This document shows positions 17,983-28,527 of a stretch of DNA of 64,000 bases, piece by piece (positions within the stretch are counted from its first letter, which is position 1; each line of letters begins with the position of its first letter). The stretch is from NCBI RefSeq assembly GCF_000223375.1, contig NC_017384.1, positions 1,244,097-1,308,096 on the forward strand, read 5' to 3'. The DNA is from Ketogulonicigenium vulgare WSH-001. GTDB lineage: Bacteria; Pseudomonadota; Alphaproteobacteria; Rhodobacterales; Rhodobacteraceae. The position numbers and the translations under genes are program-made. The notes under the pieces are model-generated. The model searched no databases and had not been told where the DNA came from. It worked only from the letters and a program-made list of their open reading frames with translations.

Positions 17983-17996
17983 CTGATCTTGGCCGA

Positions 17997-19184
17997 TTAG
18001 ATGGCAACCACATCCAGCGGAGGGAAGCCATTGAAACACACCGACGAATAGGTCGAGGTATAGGCACCCGTGTTGCGGATCAGGACCTTGTCGCCCGATT
18101 TCAGCGCCAGCGGCAGGTTCATCGGACGCTTTTCATACAAAACGTCGGCCGAATCGCAGCTGGGGCCTGCCACGATGCAAGGGCCCATCGCCTCGCCATC
18201 GTGGGGCGTGACGAATTGATAGCGGATCGCCTCGCCTTCGGTTTCCGCAAGGCCCGAGAAACGGCCGATCGACAGGTAAACCCAGCGGTGCATGTCACGC
18301 TCGGACTTGCGGCTGGTCAGGACGACTTCGGCGACGATCATGCCAGCCTCGGCCACCATGCCGCGGCCCGGCTCGGCCATCACACGCTCGACATGACCGA
18401 AACGCGCGGTGACCAGTTCCATCACGCTTGCGGCGTAACGGGTCGGGCCTTGGATTTCCTCGCCGTAAAAGGCCGGGAAACCGCCGCCGATGTTCAGCAG
18501 CGACAGGTTGTGACCGCGTGCGCGGGCCTCGTCCCAGATGCCAGCAAAAGCATCCAGCGCGGGGATCCAGAAATCCGCACGGCGGGTTTGCGAGCCGACG
18601 TGGAACGAGAAGCCCAGCGGCTCGAGGCCCAGCTCGACGGCACGGTCCAGCAGGTTCAGGGCCATCTCGCCATCGCAGCCGAATTTGCGCGACAGCGGCC
18701 AATCGGCTTGGCTCGCCTCGACGATCAGGCGCACATAGACCTGCGCGCCCGGCGCGTTTTCAGCGATCTTCACCAGCTCTTCTTCGGCATCGACAGCGAA
18801 CAGCGTCACACCGACCGAGGCGGCAAACGCGATGTCGCGGGCGCGCTTGATCGTGTTGCCGTAGGAGATCGTCTCGGGACGGGCGCCCAGCGCCAGGCAC
18901 ATTTCAATCTCGCCGCGCGAGGCGCAGTCGAAATGCGAGCCAAGGTGCACCAGACGCTCCAGCACGTCGCGGTGGGGGTTGGCTTTCACAGCATAATGGA
19001 TGTCGGCATGGCCAAGGCCAGCCTTCAGGGCGCGATACTGCTCTTCCACGCGGTCGATATCGAGGACCAACGTCGGCTTGTCGAAATCCGCTTTAGCGCA
19101 GAAATCTTCCAGACGCGAAAGGCCCGAGTGATTGACAGGACGAACAAAGGCCGGCGCAGCGGCGCCAGCGACAAAAGCAGTCAT
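17997..19184 (-). CDS. Type III PLP-dependent ornithine/lysine decarboxylase
   Basis: 395 residues of the alanine-racemase-fold (eukaryote-like ODC) family. It makes putrescine from ornithine, or cadaverine from lysine. Visible: the PLP lysine in DIHYAVKANPH (~67), GSHFDCASRGEIEMCL, FSFHVGSQTRR, GGGFPAFYGEEIQ for the PLP phosphate, and the catalytic cysteine in GPSCDSADVLYEK. The CDSAD motif fits decarboxylases acting on ornithine or lysine rather than diaminopimelate. I choose the ATG at 19184 because GGAG lies six bases upstream; an ATG at 19190 abuts that site. A ~270-nt upstream region with paired elements suggests leader regulation. Confidence 0.9.
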   Translation of the reverse strand: MTAFVAGAAAPAFVRPVNHSGLSRLEDFCAKADFDKPTLVLDIDRVEEQYRALKAGLGHADIHYAVKANPHRDVLERLVHLGSHFDCASRGEIEMCLALGARPETISYGNTIKRARDIAFAASVGVTLFAVDAEEELVKIAENAPGAQVYVRLIVEASQADWPLSRKFGCDGEMALNLLDRAVELGLEPLGFSFHVGSQTRRADFWIPALDAFAGIWDEARARGHNLSLLNIGGGFPAFYGEEIQGPTRYAASVMELVTARFGHVERVMAEPGRGMVAEAGMIVAEVVLTSRKSERDMHRWVYLSIGRFSGLAETEGEAIRYQFVTPHDGEAMGPCIVAGPSCDSADVLYEKRPMNLPLALKSGDKVLIRNTGAYTSTYSSVCFNGFPPLDVVAI

Positions 19185-19454
19185 TTGCATCTCCAACAAG
19201 ACTCTGGCCCGTCAAGAAAGGGCGGACCACCCAGTTTCAAAGGAGACGTTACCGTCGCTGCATAAACACGGTCTGCGTGACTGCTTGCGGCCAGAGGCGC
19301 GTGCGTTGGCGTCTTAAACGGGCATTTGGGGCAAAAAGTGATTCATTGCAAGACCTGTTTTTGTAAAAAATTACCCTCGCAAAAAATCGCCGAAAGTCCC
19401 GTGTTCCTAGGGGCTTGCACAGCGCTTTGTCGCAGCGGCTTTCGCAATAAAAAA
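19185..19454 (-). promoter_or_regulatory. Structured 5' leader and promoter region of the decarboxylase gene (candidate speF-type RNA)
   Basis: This ~270-nt gap has no convincing gene. On the minus strand, a possible promoter TTTACA, 16 nt, TGAATC lies near 19340-19367. Downstream, CTCTGGCC (complement of 19289-19296) can pair perfectly with GGCCAGAG (complement of 19202-19209), which ends just before the ribosome site. Between them GACG-GTAA-CGTC (19245-19256) forms a small hairpin. Known: alphaproteobacterial ornithine decarboxylase genes often carry the speF leader RNA. Assignment to that motif is inference from gene context, not from a covariance match. Confidence 0.45.
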
Positions 19455-19482
19455 CCCCGCGCAAACCGTGGCTTGCGCGGGG
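19448..19482 (-). terminator. Terminator of the pntAB operon
   Basis: Stem CCCCGCGCAA/TTGCGCGGGG (19455-19464 with 19473-19482), eight-base loop, and T6 in the minus orientation. It begins about 22 nt beyond the pntB stop. Confidence 0.9.
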
Positions 19483-19504
19483 TGGGATCAGGTCAGCCTA
19501 TAGA

Positions 19505-20929
19505 TCAGCTGATTTTGGGCAGCAGCTCGTCCAGCGACTTTTTCGCATCGCCATAGAACATGCGGGTGTTGTCCTTGTAGAACAGCGGGTTTTCGATGCC
19601 CGAATAGCCAGTGCCTTGGCCGCGCTTTGACACGAACACCTGCTTGGCCTTCCACACTTCCAGAACCGGCATACCCGCGATGGGGCTGTTCGGATCTTCT
19701 TGCGCGGCGGGGTTCACGATGTCGTTCGAGCCGATGACGATCACAACGTCGGTCGAGGGGAAATCGTCGTTGATTTCATCCATTTCCATAACGATGTCAT
19801 AAGGCACTTTGGCCTCGGCCAGCAGCACGTTCATATGGCCCGGCAGGCGACCCGCAACGGGGTGGATCGCGAAACGCACCTCTTTGCCAGCGGCGCGCAG
19901 CTTGCGGGTCAGCTCGGACACCGATTGCTGCGCCTGCGCCACGGCCATGCCGTAACCGGGCACGATGATGACGCTGTCGGCATCGTTCAGCGCGGCAGCA
20001 ACGCCGTCCGAATCGATGGCGATCTGTTCGCCCGTCACTTCCATCGCGGGACCCTTGGCGCCGCCAAAGCCGCCCAAGATGACCGAGACGAAGGAACGGT
20101 TCATCGCCTTACACATGATATAGGACAGGATCGCACCCGACGAGCCAACCAGCGCACCCGTGACGATCAGCAGATCGTTGCCAAGGCTGAAACCGATGGC
20201 CGAGGCCGCCCAGCCGGAATAGCTGTTCAGCATCGACACCACGACCGGCATATCCGCGCCGCCAATGCCCATGATCAGGTGGTAACCGATGAACAGCGCC
20301 AGCACCGTCATCAGCAGCAGCGCCCAGGCGCCCGCACCGTTCAGATAGGCAATCAGCAAGATCAGCGACAAAGCCGCAGCGCCCGCGTTCAGCCAGTGAC
20401 CGCCCGGCAGCTTTTCTGCCTTGCCGGTGATTTTGCCCGACAGTTTGCCAAAGGCGATGATCGAGCCGGTAAAGGTGATCGCGCCGATAAAGACACCGAT
20501 AAAGGTCTCGGCCCGCAGGATCGACAGCTCGACCGGGGTTTTATGGGCGACCAGTGCGGCAAAGCCGGTAAGCGCGCTGTAATCGACGCCAACCACGCCA
20601 ACCATGACGATATGGGTGTTGATGCCGATGAACACGGCGGCCAGACCCACAAAGCTATGCAGGGCCGCCACCAGTTGCGGCATCGCGGTCATCTCGACCG
20701 ATTTGGCCAGCCACCAGCCGGTGACACCGCCGACGATGATCGCCAGACCCACCAGCCAATAGAAGCCGACGGAATCGCCCATCAGGGTCGCCAGCACCGC
20801 CAGCGCCATGCCCGCGATACCATACCAGACAGCGCGCTTGGCGCTTTCTTGGCCCGACAGGCCGCCGAGGCACAGGATGAATAGCACGGCCGATGCAATA
20901 TAGGCCGCAGAAACAAGAGCGTAAGACAT
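19505..20929 (-). CDS. pntB: Proton-translocating NAD(P)+ transhydrogenase subunit beta
   Basis: 474 residues. With PntA it moves hydride between NADH and NADP+ driven by proton entry, supplying NADPH. The first ~270 residues are hydrophobic helices (domain II; e.g. [20 protein letters not shown] and [19 protein letters not shown]). The rest is the NADP(H)-binding domain III with [47 protein letters not shown] and [18 protein letters not shown], all family hallmarks. It is 15 nt downstream of pntA and ends in a terminator. Confidence 0.97.
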   Translation of the reverse strand: MSYALVSAAYIASAVLFILCLGGLSGQESAKRAVWYGIAGMALAVLATLMGDSVGFYWLVGLAIIVGGVTGWWLAKSVEMTAMPQLVAALHSFVGLAAVFIGINTHIVMVGVVGVDYSALTGFAALVAHKTPVELSILRAETFIGVFIGAITFTGSIIAFGKLSGKITGKAEKLPGGHWLNAGAAALSLILLIAYLNGAGAWALLLMTVLALFIGYHLIMGIGGADMPVVVSMLNSYSGWAASAIGFSLGNDLLIVTGALVGSSGAILSYIMCKAMNRSFVSVILGGFGGAKGPAMEVTGEQIAIDSDGVAAALNDADSVIIVPGYGMAVAQAQQSVSELTRKLRAAGKEVRFAIHPVAGRLPGHMNVLLAEAKVPYDIVMEMDEINDDFPSTDVVIVIGSNDIVNPAAQEDPNSPIAGMPVLEVWKAKQVFVSKRGQGTGYSGIENPLFYKDNTRMFYGDAKKSLDELLPKIS

Positions 20930-20944
20930 TTTCCCTGCCCTTCC

Positions 20945-22531
20945 TTAAGACTTCTGGAACATGGCGAGCATCCGCCGCGTGACAAGGAAACCGCCCACGA
21001 TATTGATCGAGGCAACGAGGATCGACACGGCCGACAGAATGACGATCAGCCAACCGCCCGACACCTGACCGCCCGCACCGATTTGCAGCAGCGAGCCAAG
21101 GATGATGATCCCCGACACCGCATTGGTCACGGCCATCAGCGGCGTGTGCAGGCTGTGGCTGACATTCCAGATCACCTGGAAGCCAACGAAACAGGCCAGA
21201 ACAAAGACGACGAAATGCGCCATAAAGCTTTCGGGCGCGACCGAACCTACCGCCAGCAGCAGCACGGTGCCGATCACGAGCAGACCGATCTGGTTGCGGG
21301 TCGCGGTTTTAAAGGCAGCGGTTTCAGCGGCGCGCTTTTCCTCGGGCGTAAGCTCTTTGGCCTTGGCCGAGGGCTTTGCAGCCGCAATCGCCTGCACCTT
21401 CAGGGGCGGCGGCGGGAAGGTGATCGCGCCAGCATGCGTCGCGGTGGACGAGCGGATCACGTCATCTTCCATGTTCTGGACGATCACGCCGTCTTTGCCC
21501 GGCGTCAGATCGGCCAGCATGTGACGGATATTGTTCGCATAAAGGCTGGACGCCTGCGATGCCATGCGCGAGGGGAAGTCGGTATAGCCAACGATGGTCA
21601 CGCCGTTGTCCGTGACGATTTTTTGGTCCGCCACGGTCAGATCGCAGTTACCGCCGCGTTCCGCCGCAAGGTCGACGACGACCGAGCCGGGCTTCATCGC
21701 AGCGACCATATCCGCCGTCCACAGTTTGGGCGCGGGGCGGTTCGGGATCAGCGCGGTGGTGATCACGATATCCATATCGGGGGCAAGCGCGCGGAATTTT
21801 TCCAGCTGCTTGGCGGCGAATTCGGGGCTGGAGGGTTTGGCATAGCCACCCGTCTCGGCGCCGTCTTGGTTATCCGCGAAATCGAGGAAGACGAACTCTG
21901 CACCCATCGACTCGATCTGTTCGGCGACTTCAGGACGCACGTCGAACGCGTAAACGATTGCGCCCAGCGAGGTTGCGGCACCGATGGCGGCGAGACCTGC
22001 AACGCCTGCACCGACGACCAGCACTTTGGCGGGCGGCACTTTACCAGCAGCGGTCACCTGTCCGGTGAAAAAGCGCGGGAAGTTATTGGCGGCTTCAATG
22101 ACGGCGCGATAGCCGGCAAGGTTCGCCATCGACGACAGCGCATCCATCTTTTGCGCGCGCGAGATGCGCGGCACCATTTCCATGGCGATGACGGTCGCGC
22201 CCGCGTCCTTGGCCGCTTCCAGCCCTTCGGCATTGCCGGCGGGGTTGAAAAAGCTGATCAGCGTCTGGCCGGGGCGCAGCAGCGCCGTCTCGGTCGCCAG
22301 CGGCTGGCGAACTTTGACGACCACATCCGCCTCGGCCCATAGGGCAGCCGCGTCCGCGACAACCGTAACACCCGCAGCAGCGTAAAGCGCATCGCTGAAA
22401 CCAGCACCAAGGCCAGCACCGCTTTCAACCAGGCAGCTATGGCCCAGTTTCTGTAATTCTTTCGCGGAAGCCGGAGTCAGGGCGACCCGGGCTTCGCCCT
22501 CATAGATTTCCTTTGGCGCACCGATTTTCAC
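20945..22531 (-). CDS. pntA: Proton-translocating NAD(P)+ transhydrogenase subunit alpha
   Basis: 528 residues in a single chain. The N-terminal domain I binds NAD(H): [20 protein letters not shown] at the start (alanine-dehydrogenase-like), [41 protein letters not shown] and the mobile-loop region [17 protein letters not shown]. After an Ala/Lys-rich linker (~375-405) come membrane helices of domain II ([19 protein letters not shown] and later). In some alphaproteobacteria this subunit is split into two proteins; here it is not. Start is GTG at 22531 with GGGGGAG about 8 nt upstream. Confidence 0.97.
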   Translation of the reverse strand: MKIGAPKEIYEGEARVALTPASAKELQKLGHSCLVESGAGLGAGFSDALYAAAGVTVVADAAALWAEADVVVKVRQPLATETALLRPGQTLISFFNPAGNAEGLEAAKDAGATVIAMEMVPRISRAQKMDALSSMANLAGYRAVIEAANNFPRFFTGQVTAAGKVPPAKVLVVGAGVAGLAAIGAATSLGAIVYAFDVRPEVAEQIESMGAEFVFLDFADNQDGAETGGYAKPSSPEFAAKQLEKFRALAPDMDIVITTALIPNRPAPKLWTADMVAAMKPGSVVVDLAAERGGNCDLTVADQKIVTDNGVTIVGYTDFPSRMASQASSLYANNIRHMLADLTPGKDGVIVQNMEDDVIRSSTATHAGAITFPPPPLKVQAIAAAKPSAKAKELTPEEKRAAETAAFKTATRNQIGLLVIGTVLLLAVGSVAPESFMAHFVVFVLACFVGFQVIWNVSHSLHTPLMAVTNAVSGIIILGSLLQIGAGGQVSGGWLIVILSAVSILVASINIVGGFLVTRRMLAMFQKS

Positions 22532-22599
22532 GGGCCTACTCCCCCTTCATTCCACACGTCGCGCCTGCAACTGCCGCACGTTGGCCACAGCAAATTCCA

Positions 22600-22617
22600 C
22601 GAAAGGTCAGCCTTTCG
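22600..22617. promoter_or_regulatory. Hairpin in the pntAB leader
   Basis: Perfect 7-bp stem CGAAAGG/CCTTTCG with a four-base loop, about 70 nt before the pntA start. Possible leader structure or operator; no known motif recognised. Confidence 0.3.
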
Positions 22618-22757
22618 CAAGAAAGTTGCACGACGTGATAGTTTCACCTTCAGGAAAGAATTGATGACCCAAATTGCGGGGGTGCACAATGGCAAGCGCG
22701 CAGAAATTTACGCCCTTGCAGCATTGATCGAGATTCGCCGGGTATAGGCGCCTAGTT

Positions 22758-23543
22758 TCAGGCTGGTATCGCTACCGCCCCCGTGTTTTGCACCCAATCC
22801 TTGGTTGCCGCACCAAAGGCCGAAAACAGCGCATGCGAGACCGGGTCCTGCGCGGCGCGCCATTCAGGGTGCCATTGCACAGACATGGTAAATCCGGGCG
22901 CGTCAGCGACATAAATTGCCTCGGGCGTGCCATCATCGGCCAGGCCGTCAACACGGACGCGCGGGCCCGGCGTTTTGATCCCCTGTCCATGCAGCGTGTT
23001 CGTCATGACCTCTTCGGCCCCGAAAACATCGGCGAACCGTCCGCCTTTGGCCAGCGTCACGCGGTGGCGCAGCGCATAGCGTTCTTCCAACGTGCCTTCG
23101 GGGGGCATCCGGTGATTCATCCGCCCCGGCAGATCGCGAATCTCGGGGTAGAGCGAGCCGCCCATTGCCACATTCACCTCTTGAAAACCGCGGCAAATGC
23201 CCAAGAACGGCTGCCCACGCTGCACGCAGGCCCGGATCAGCGGCAGCACCACCGCATCGCGGTTGCGATCAAAATCGCCATGCGCATCGGTCGGCTCTTC
23301 GCCATATTCCTCGGGGTGCACATTGGGGCGACCGCCGGTCAGGATGAAGCCGTCAAACGTGTCCAGCAGATCCTCGACCGTGATCATCGCAGGGTTCGGC
23401 GGCACCAGCAAAGGAATGCCGCCGATAATCTGCGCCACGGCCAAAGCCTCCATCTGCCCGGCCGCCATGACGGGGAAACGCTCGTTCAGCACATGGTTGT
23501 TTGCAATAATACCAATAACGGGACGACGCGGCTGGCGTGACAT
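22758..23543 (-). CDS. Class-I glutamine-amidotransferase-like hydrolase (gamma-glutamyl-GABA hydrolase PuuD family)
   Basis: 261 residues. Visible: N-terminal PVIGIIANNHV, GFILTGGRPNVHPEEYG, the nucleophile elbow with Cys in PFLGICRGFQEVNVAMGG, and the catalytic His in MSVQWHPEW followed by PVSHALFSAFG. PuuD-type enzymes release glutamate from gamma-glutamylated amines such as gamma-glutamyl-GABA in putrescine breakdown. No other puu gene is nearby, so the substrate is inferred only from family. It lies 64 nt downstream of malate synthase on the same strand, possibly co-transcribed. Confidence 0.9.
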   Translation of the reverse strand: MSRQPRRPVIGIIANNHVLNERFPVMAAGQMEALAVAQIIGGIPLLVPPNPAMITVEDLLDTFDGFILTGGRPNVHPEEYGEEPTDAHGDFDRNRDAVVLPLIRACVQRGQPFLGICRGFQEVNVAMGGSLYPEIRDLPGRMNHRMPPEGTLEERYALRHRVTLAKGGRFADVFGAEEVMTNTLHGQGIKTPGPRVRVDGLADDGTPEAIYVADAPGFTMSVQWHPEWRAAQDPVSHALFSAFGAATKDWVQNTGAVAIPA

Positions 23544-23607
23544 GGGCGAGATTTAACCTTTTGCCTGTGTTTCGCTCAGTGTTACGCAGCCTTTTGTCAT
23601 CGGCAAG

Positions 23608-25740
23608 TCACAACTGGGTTTTTCGCTGCAAACGGCGGCGGTGCAGCACGGGTTCGGTATAACCTGCAGGCAGTTCGCGCCCCAAAAAGACCAGATCGCA
23701 GGCAGCTTGGAACGCGAGGCCGCCAAAATCAGGCGCCATTGGCACGTAATCCGCATCACCCGCATTCTGGCGATCAACCACAGCGGCCATGCGGCGAAAG
23801 GCCTCCATCACCTGATCCTGCGTGAGGACGCCGTGATGCAGCCAATTCGCCAAAGCCTGCGCCGAGATGCGGCAAGTGGCGCGATCCTCCATCAAACCAA
23901 CATCATGGATATCAGGCACTTTCGAGCAGCCAATCCCCTGATCGATCCAGCGCACCACATAGCCCAGAATGCCCTGCGCGTTATTGTCCAACTCGCGCGC
24001 GATATCTGTGGGCGTGAAATTGCGCCCCACGGCGGTCGGGATGGTCAGCAGATCCGTCAGCGTGCCGCGCGGGCCGCCTGCGGCGATTTCCGCCTGACGG
24101 GCGGCGACATCGACCAGATGATAATGCAGCGCGTGCAAGACCGCCGCAGTGGGCGACGGCACCCAGGCGCAATTCGCGCCCGCCTGCGGATGGCCGATCT
24201 TTTGCGCCAGCATCTCGCCCATGCGATCGGGCATCGCCCACATGCCCTTGCCGATCTGCGCGCGGCCGCGCAGCCCGCAGGCCAGGCCGATATCGACGTT
24301 GCGCATCTCATAGGATTGAATCCAGGGCTGCGATTTCATCTCGCCCTTGGGCAGCATCGGGCCCGCCTCCATCGAGGTATGAATCTCGTCGCCGGTGCGA
24401 TCCAGAAAGCCGGTATTGATGAAGGCAACGCGGCGTTTGGCGGCGCGTATACATTCCTTGAGATTAACCGAGGTGCGACGCTCCTCGTCCATGATCCCCA
24501 GTTTCACCGTCTCGCGCGGCAGGGCCAGCATATCCTCGACATAATCAAAGACGCGGGTGGCAAAGGCGACCTCGGCCGGCCCGTGCATTTTCGGCTTCAC
24601 CACATAGACCGAGCCGGTGACCGAATTTTGCGCAGTGCCGCGGGCCAGATCGTGCTTCGCAATCAACACGGTGACGGCGGCATCGACCAGCCCCTCGAAC
24701 GCATCGGCGCCATTCTTGTCGCGCACAAACGGGTTCGTCGTCAGATGTCCGACATTGCGCACAAGCATCAGGCTGCGCTGGCGCACCGTCAGGGGCTGAC
24801 CATCGGGCGCGTTTAAAATGCGATCGGCACTGATGCGACGGGTGATCTTGCGCCCGCCCTTTTCGAAGGTCTCGGACAGATCGCCGCGCATCAGACCCAG
24901 CCAGTTGCGATAGGCCAGCACTTTGTCGGCGGCATCGACGGTGGCGACGGAATCCTCGCAGTCCATGATAGCCGTCAGCGCCGCCTCGACCCGCACATCG
25001 GCGATGGCAGAGGGGTCATCCATGGCGTTCTGATCTTCAGGGTTTACCTGAATTTCGATGCCAAGGCCGTTGGAATTGAACAAGAAAGTGCCGCCGGAAT
25101 AGCCAGTGAACTGCGCAGGATCGCGCAGTGGCAGACCGCCCGCGCCAAAGGCGCCATCCGTCACAGCCAAGGCACCCGCCTGATGCCAGCTACCGCCCGC
25201 CAGCGGCAGCACCTTATCCAAATGGCTGCGCACCCAACCGATAACCTTGGCCGCGCGCGCCGCATCAACACCGCCTGCGGGCGGCAGATCACCCAAAGCA
25301 TCGGTGCCGTACAGCGCATCATAAAGCGAGCCCCAGCGCGCATTCACAGCGTTCAGCGCAAAGCGCGCATTGGTGATCGGCACCACCAATTGCGGCCCCG
25401 CCAGCGTTGCGAATTCCGGGTCAGTCTGCGGCGTTTCAATGGTGAAATCCGGCCCCTCGGGCACGATATAACCAATCTCGCGCAGGAAATCCTGATAGGC
25501 GTCCGCGTCATGCGGCTTGCCACGATAAGCGATGTGCCAATCGTCGATCTGGCTTTGCAGATGCGCCCGCGCCTCCAACAGGGCGGCATTCTCGGCACCA
25601 TAGTCATTCACCAGCACCGACAGGCCCGCCCAGAACCCCTCGGGCGTCACACCCGTGCCGGGCAGGACATCGTCCTCGATAAACTGCGCCAATTGATCTG
25701 CGACCGAGATCTCGGCGCGTGTCACATAGCTTTGCATCAT
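23608..25740 (-). CDS. glcB: Malate synthase G
   Basis: 710 residues, the size of form G (~720) and not form A (~530). It condenses glyoxylate with acetyl-CoA to malate. Visible: [11 protein letters not shown] near the start, the G-type central insert region, [47 protein letters not shown], then [13 protein letters not shown] and [15 protein letters not shown] with acidic catalytic residues. The initiation site is the first ATG of an ATG-ATG pair (25740), preceded by GGGGAG at 5 nt; a GTG at 25746 lies too near that site. No isocitrate lyase is in the window; the enzyme can serve the glyoxylate shunt or the ethylmalonyl-CoA route. Confidence 0.96.
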   Translation of the reverse strand: MMQSYVTRAEISVADQLAQFIEDDVLPGTGVTPEGFWAGLSVLVNDYGAENAALLEARAHLQSQIDDWHIAYRGKPHDADAYQDFLREIGYIVPEGPDFTIETPQTDPEFATLAGPQLVVPITNARFALNAVNARWGSLYDALYGTDALGDLPPAGGVDAARAAKVIGWVRSHLDKVLPLAGGSWHQAGALAVTDGAFGAGGLPLRDPAQFTGYSGGTFLFNSNGLGIEIQVNPEDQNAMDDPSAIADVRVEAALTAIMDCEDSVATVDAADKVLAYRNWLGLMRGDLSETFEKGGRKITRRISADRILNAPDGQPLTVRQRSLMLVRNVGHLTTNPFVRDKNGADAFEGLVDAAVTVLIAKHDLARGTAQNSVTGSVYVVKPKMHGPAEVAFATRVFDYVEDMLALPRETVKLGIMDEERRTSVNLKECIRAAKRRVAFINTGFLDRTGDEIHTSMEAGPMLPKGEMKSQPWIQSYEMRNVDIGLACGLRGRAQIGKGMWAMPDRMGEMLAQKIGHPQAGANCAWVPSPTAAVLHALHYHLVDVAARQAEIAAGGPRGTLTDLLTIPTAVGRNFTPTDIARELDNNAQGILGYVVRWIDQGIGCSKVPDIHDVGLMEDRATCRISAQALANWLHHGVLTQDQVMEAFRRMAAVVDRQNAGDADYVPMAPDFGGLAFQAACDLVFLGRELPAGYTEPVLHRRRLQRKTQL

Positions 25741-25905
25741 TCCCACTCCCCACGGAAAACGCTGCCAAATTCGCTTTTGCGATAAGGTTTATCTAAGCGG
25801 TAAAACAAACCGACTGTTACCGCAATAACGGCTTGTCGGATGGCGGCAACGCGCCTAGTGCTTGCGGCGAAGCTGGCCGCCTTTCGGCCGGACAAGGAGG
25901 CATGG

Positions 25906-28470
25906 ATGCAACCGACCCACGCGACAATCCCGCAGCCGCAGAAGATCTATTTGGCCGATTATACGCCGCCCGCCTATCTGGTGCGCCATGTCGAGCTGAC
26001 CTTCCGCCTCGCCCCCAAAGCGACCCGCGTGATTGCCCGCATTCAGTTTGCGCCGAACCCCGCAGCCCACAGCCGCGACTTTTTCCTGCATGGCGAAAAG
26101 CTGAAACTGATCCGCGCCAGCATCGATGGCACGCCCGTGCAGCCCGTGCTGGTCGATGGCGGCCTGACCGCAAGCGTTCCCGACGCGCCGTTCGTCTGGG
26201 AATCCGAAGTCGAGATCGCCCCGATCGAAAATACCGCGCTTGACGGTCTTTATATGTCGAACGGCATGTATTGCACCCAGTGCGAGCCCGAGGGCTTTCG
26301 CCGCATCACCTATTATCCCGACCGCCCCGATGTGATGGCCCCCTTTGATGTGCGCATCGAGAGCGATCTGCCGATCCTGCTGTCGAACGGCAACCCGGTC
26401 GAGCGCGGCGCGGGCTATGCGGTCTGGCATGATCCATGGCCCAAACCCAGCTATCTGTTCGCGCTGGTCGCGGGCGATCTGGTGGCCGAACGCGGTGCCT
26501 TTACCACGATGTCGGGCAAGGATGTCTCGCTGGCTGTCTGGACGCGCGCGGCGGATGCCGACAAGGCCAGCTTTGCCCTGGGCGCGCTGCAGCGCTCGAT
26601 GCTATGGGACGAGCAGGCGTACGGGCGCGAATATGACCTTGATGTGTTCAATATCGTTGCCGTGTCCGACTTTAATTCCGGCGCGATGGAAAACAAAGGT
26701 CTGAACATCTTTAACACCGCCGCCGTGCTGGCCAGCCCGGCGACCGCAACCGATATGGATTTCCAGCGGGTCGAGGGCGTGATCGCCCATGAATATTTCC
26801 ATAACTGGACCGGCAACCGCATCACCTGCCGCGACTGGTTCCAGCTGTCGCTGAAAGAAGGGCTGACCGTGTTCCGCGATCAGCAATTCACCGGCGATCT
26901 GCATGGCCACGCGGTCAAGCGCATCCGCGATGTGATCAAGCTGCACACCCGGCAGTTCCGCGAAGATGGCGGCCCCCTCGCCCATAACGTGCGGCCTGAA
27001 AGCTTTGTCGAGATCAGCAACTTCTATACCGGCACCATCTATGAAAAGGGTGCCGAGGTCATCCGCATGCTGCATCGGCTGGTTGGCCCCGTCGCTTATG
27101 GCGAGGCGCTGGATCTGTATTTTGACCGCCTCGACGGCCAAGCCGCCACGATCGAGGATTGGCTGCAGGTGTTCCAAGACGCCACAGGCCGCGATCTGAC
27201 GCAGTTCAAACGCTGGTATCAGCAGGCGGGCACGCCGCAGGTCTCGGTCGTCAAGGAATACGCCGATGGTATCTTGAAGCTGACCCTGCGCCAGCACACG
27301 CCGCCGACGCCCGGACAGCCGGACAAACTTCCGCTGGTGATCCCGGTTGCGATCGGCCTTTTGGACAGCGAGGGCCGCGAGATTCTGGCAACGCAAGTGC
27401 TGGAATTCAATCAGCCCGAGCAGTGTTTCACCTTTAGCGGCTTTGACGATGCCCCCATCGCTTCGCTGCTGCGCGGCTTTTCCGCGCCGGTAATCCTGCG
27501 CCAAGAAAACACTTCCGAAGAACTGGCCCTGCTGCTGGCGCATGACACCGACAGTTTCAACCGCTGGGATGCGGGGCAACAGTTGGCGCGGCGCACCTTG
27601 GCGGCGATGGTGATTGATAATGCGCCGCCATCAAGCACCTATCTGAACGCGATGCAGGCGATGCTGATGAACGAGGCGCTGTACCCCGCGCTGCGCGCGC
27701 TGATCCTGTCGCTGCCGTCCGAGGAGGACACCGCGCAGAACCTTGCACTGGCGGGCCAGATCCCTGACCCCGACGCGATCCATGCTGCGCATGAGGCGCT
27801 GAAAAATCATCTGGCCGAGCATCTAGAGGCGGTGCTACCCGGTGTTTACGCCGCAATGCAGGTGGATGCGCCCTATTCGCCCGAAGCGGATCAAGCTGGC
27901 AAACGCGCGCTGGCGAATGCGACGCTTGCGCTGATCTCGCGCACCGACCATGGCCAAGCTGCCGAGGCGCAATATGCCAAGGCGGACAATATGACGCTAA
28001 CCCTTGGTGCGCTGGCCAGCCTGCTGTCGATCGGGCGCGGCAATTCGCAACTGGCAGCGTTCGCCACCCATTGGGCCGATGACAAGTTGGTCATCGACAA
28101 ATGGTTCGCGCTGCAAGTGACCGAGGCCGCCCCCCGCCGCTTGCTGAACATGCTGAACCGTTTGACCGCGCTCGATACATTCGACTGGCAGAACCCGAAC
28201 CGCTTCCGTTCGGTTCTGGCGACGATCAGTGCCAATCCGGCGGGCTTCCATCAGGCGGATGGCTCGGTCTATCGCTTTGTCGCGGATTGGCTGATCCGCC
28301 TGGATTCGGTGAACCCCTGGACGGCGTCGCGCATCTCAGCCGCTTTTGATGGCTGGCGTCGCTATGACACCGGCCGCCAAGCGCTGATGCGCGCCCAGAT
28401 CGAACGAATTGCCAAAGCGCCGGGGATCTCGCGCGAGATGTCGGAAATGGTCGGGCGGATGCTGGCCTAA
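25906..28470 (+). CDS. pepN: Aminopeptidase N (M1 family metallopeptidase)
   Basis: 854 residues, near the 870 of E. coli PepN. A cytoplasmic zinc aminopeptidase removing N-terminal residues from peptides. Visible: substrate-binding GAMENKGLNIFNT, the zinc site HEYFHNWTGNRI (HExxH) with the distal Glu in SLKEGLTVFRDQQ, and a Tyr-containing TGTIYEKGAEVIRML. The long alpha-helical C-terminal domain follows to the end. Start at 25906: the AAGGAGG site lies 5 nt upstream; the frame is open from 25840 but without conserved residues. Followed by a strong terminator. Confidence 0.96.
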   Translation: MQPTHATIPQPQKIYLADYTPPAYLVRHVELTFRLAPKATRVIARIQFAPNPAAHSRDFFLHGEKLKLIRASIDGTPVQPVLVDGGLTASVPDAPFVWESEVEIAPIENTALDGLYMSNGMYCTQCEPEGFRRITYYPDRPDVMAPFDVRIESDLPILLSNGNPVERGAGYAVWHDPWPKPSYLFALVAGDLVAERGAFTTMSGKDVSLAVWTRAADADKASFALGALQRSMLWDEQAYGREYDLDVFNIVAVSDFNSGAMENKGLNIFNTAAVLASPATATDMDFQRVEGVIAHEYFHNWTGNRITCRDWFQLSLKEGLTVFRDQQFTGDLHGHAVKRIRDVIKLHTRQFREDGGPLAHNVRPESFVEISNFYTGTIYEKGAEVIRMLHRLVGPVAYGEALDLYFDRLDGQAATIEDWLQVFQDATGRDLTQFKRWYQQAGTPQVSVVKEYADGILKLTLRQHTPPTPGQPDKLPLVIPVAIGLLDSEGREILATQVLEFNQPEQCFTFSGFDDAPIASLLRGFSAPVILRQENTSEELALLLAHDTDSFNRWDAGQQLARRTLAAMVIDNAPPSSTYLNAMQAMLMNEALYPALRALILSLPSEEDTAQNLALAGQIPDPDAIHAAHEALKNHLAEHLEAVLPGVYAAMQVDAPYSPEADQAGKRALANATLALISRTDHGQAAEAQYAKADNMTLTLGALASLLSIGRGNSQLAAFATHWADDKLVIDKWFALQVTEAAPRRLLNMLNRLTALDTFDWQNPNRFRSVLATISANPAGFHQADGSVYRFVADWLIRLDSVNPWTASRISAAFDGWRRYDTGRQALMRAQIERIAKAPGISREMSEMVGRMLA

Positions 28471-28474
28471 AACA

Positions 28475-28505
28475 AAAAAGGCCGGGCAAAGCGCCCGGCC
28501 TTTTT
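28475..28505. terminator. Bidirectional terminator between pepN and the lytic-transglycosylase gene
   Basis: A 13-bp stem counting A/T ends (28475-28487 with 28493-28505), loop AAAGC, A5 on one side and T5 on the other. It serves both convergent genes. Confidence 0.92.
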
Positions 28506-28527
28506 AACGAATGCTGATGCCTGATAA

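Noticed and set aside
19249..19464. 71-residue minus-strand frame in the decarboxylase leader as a possible regulatory uORF
   Set aside because: It begins inside the pntB terminator hairpin, upstream of the likely promoter, so it is probably not transcribed with the decarboxylase gene.
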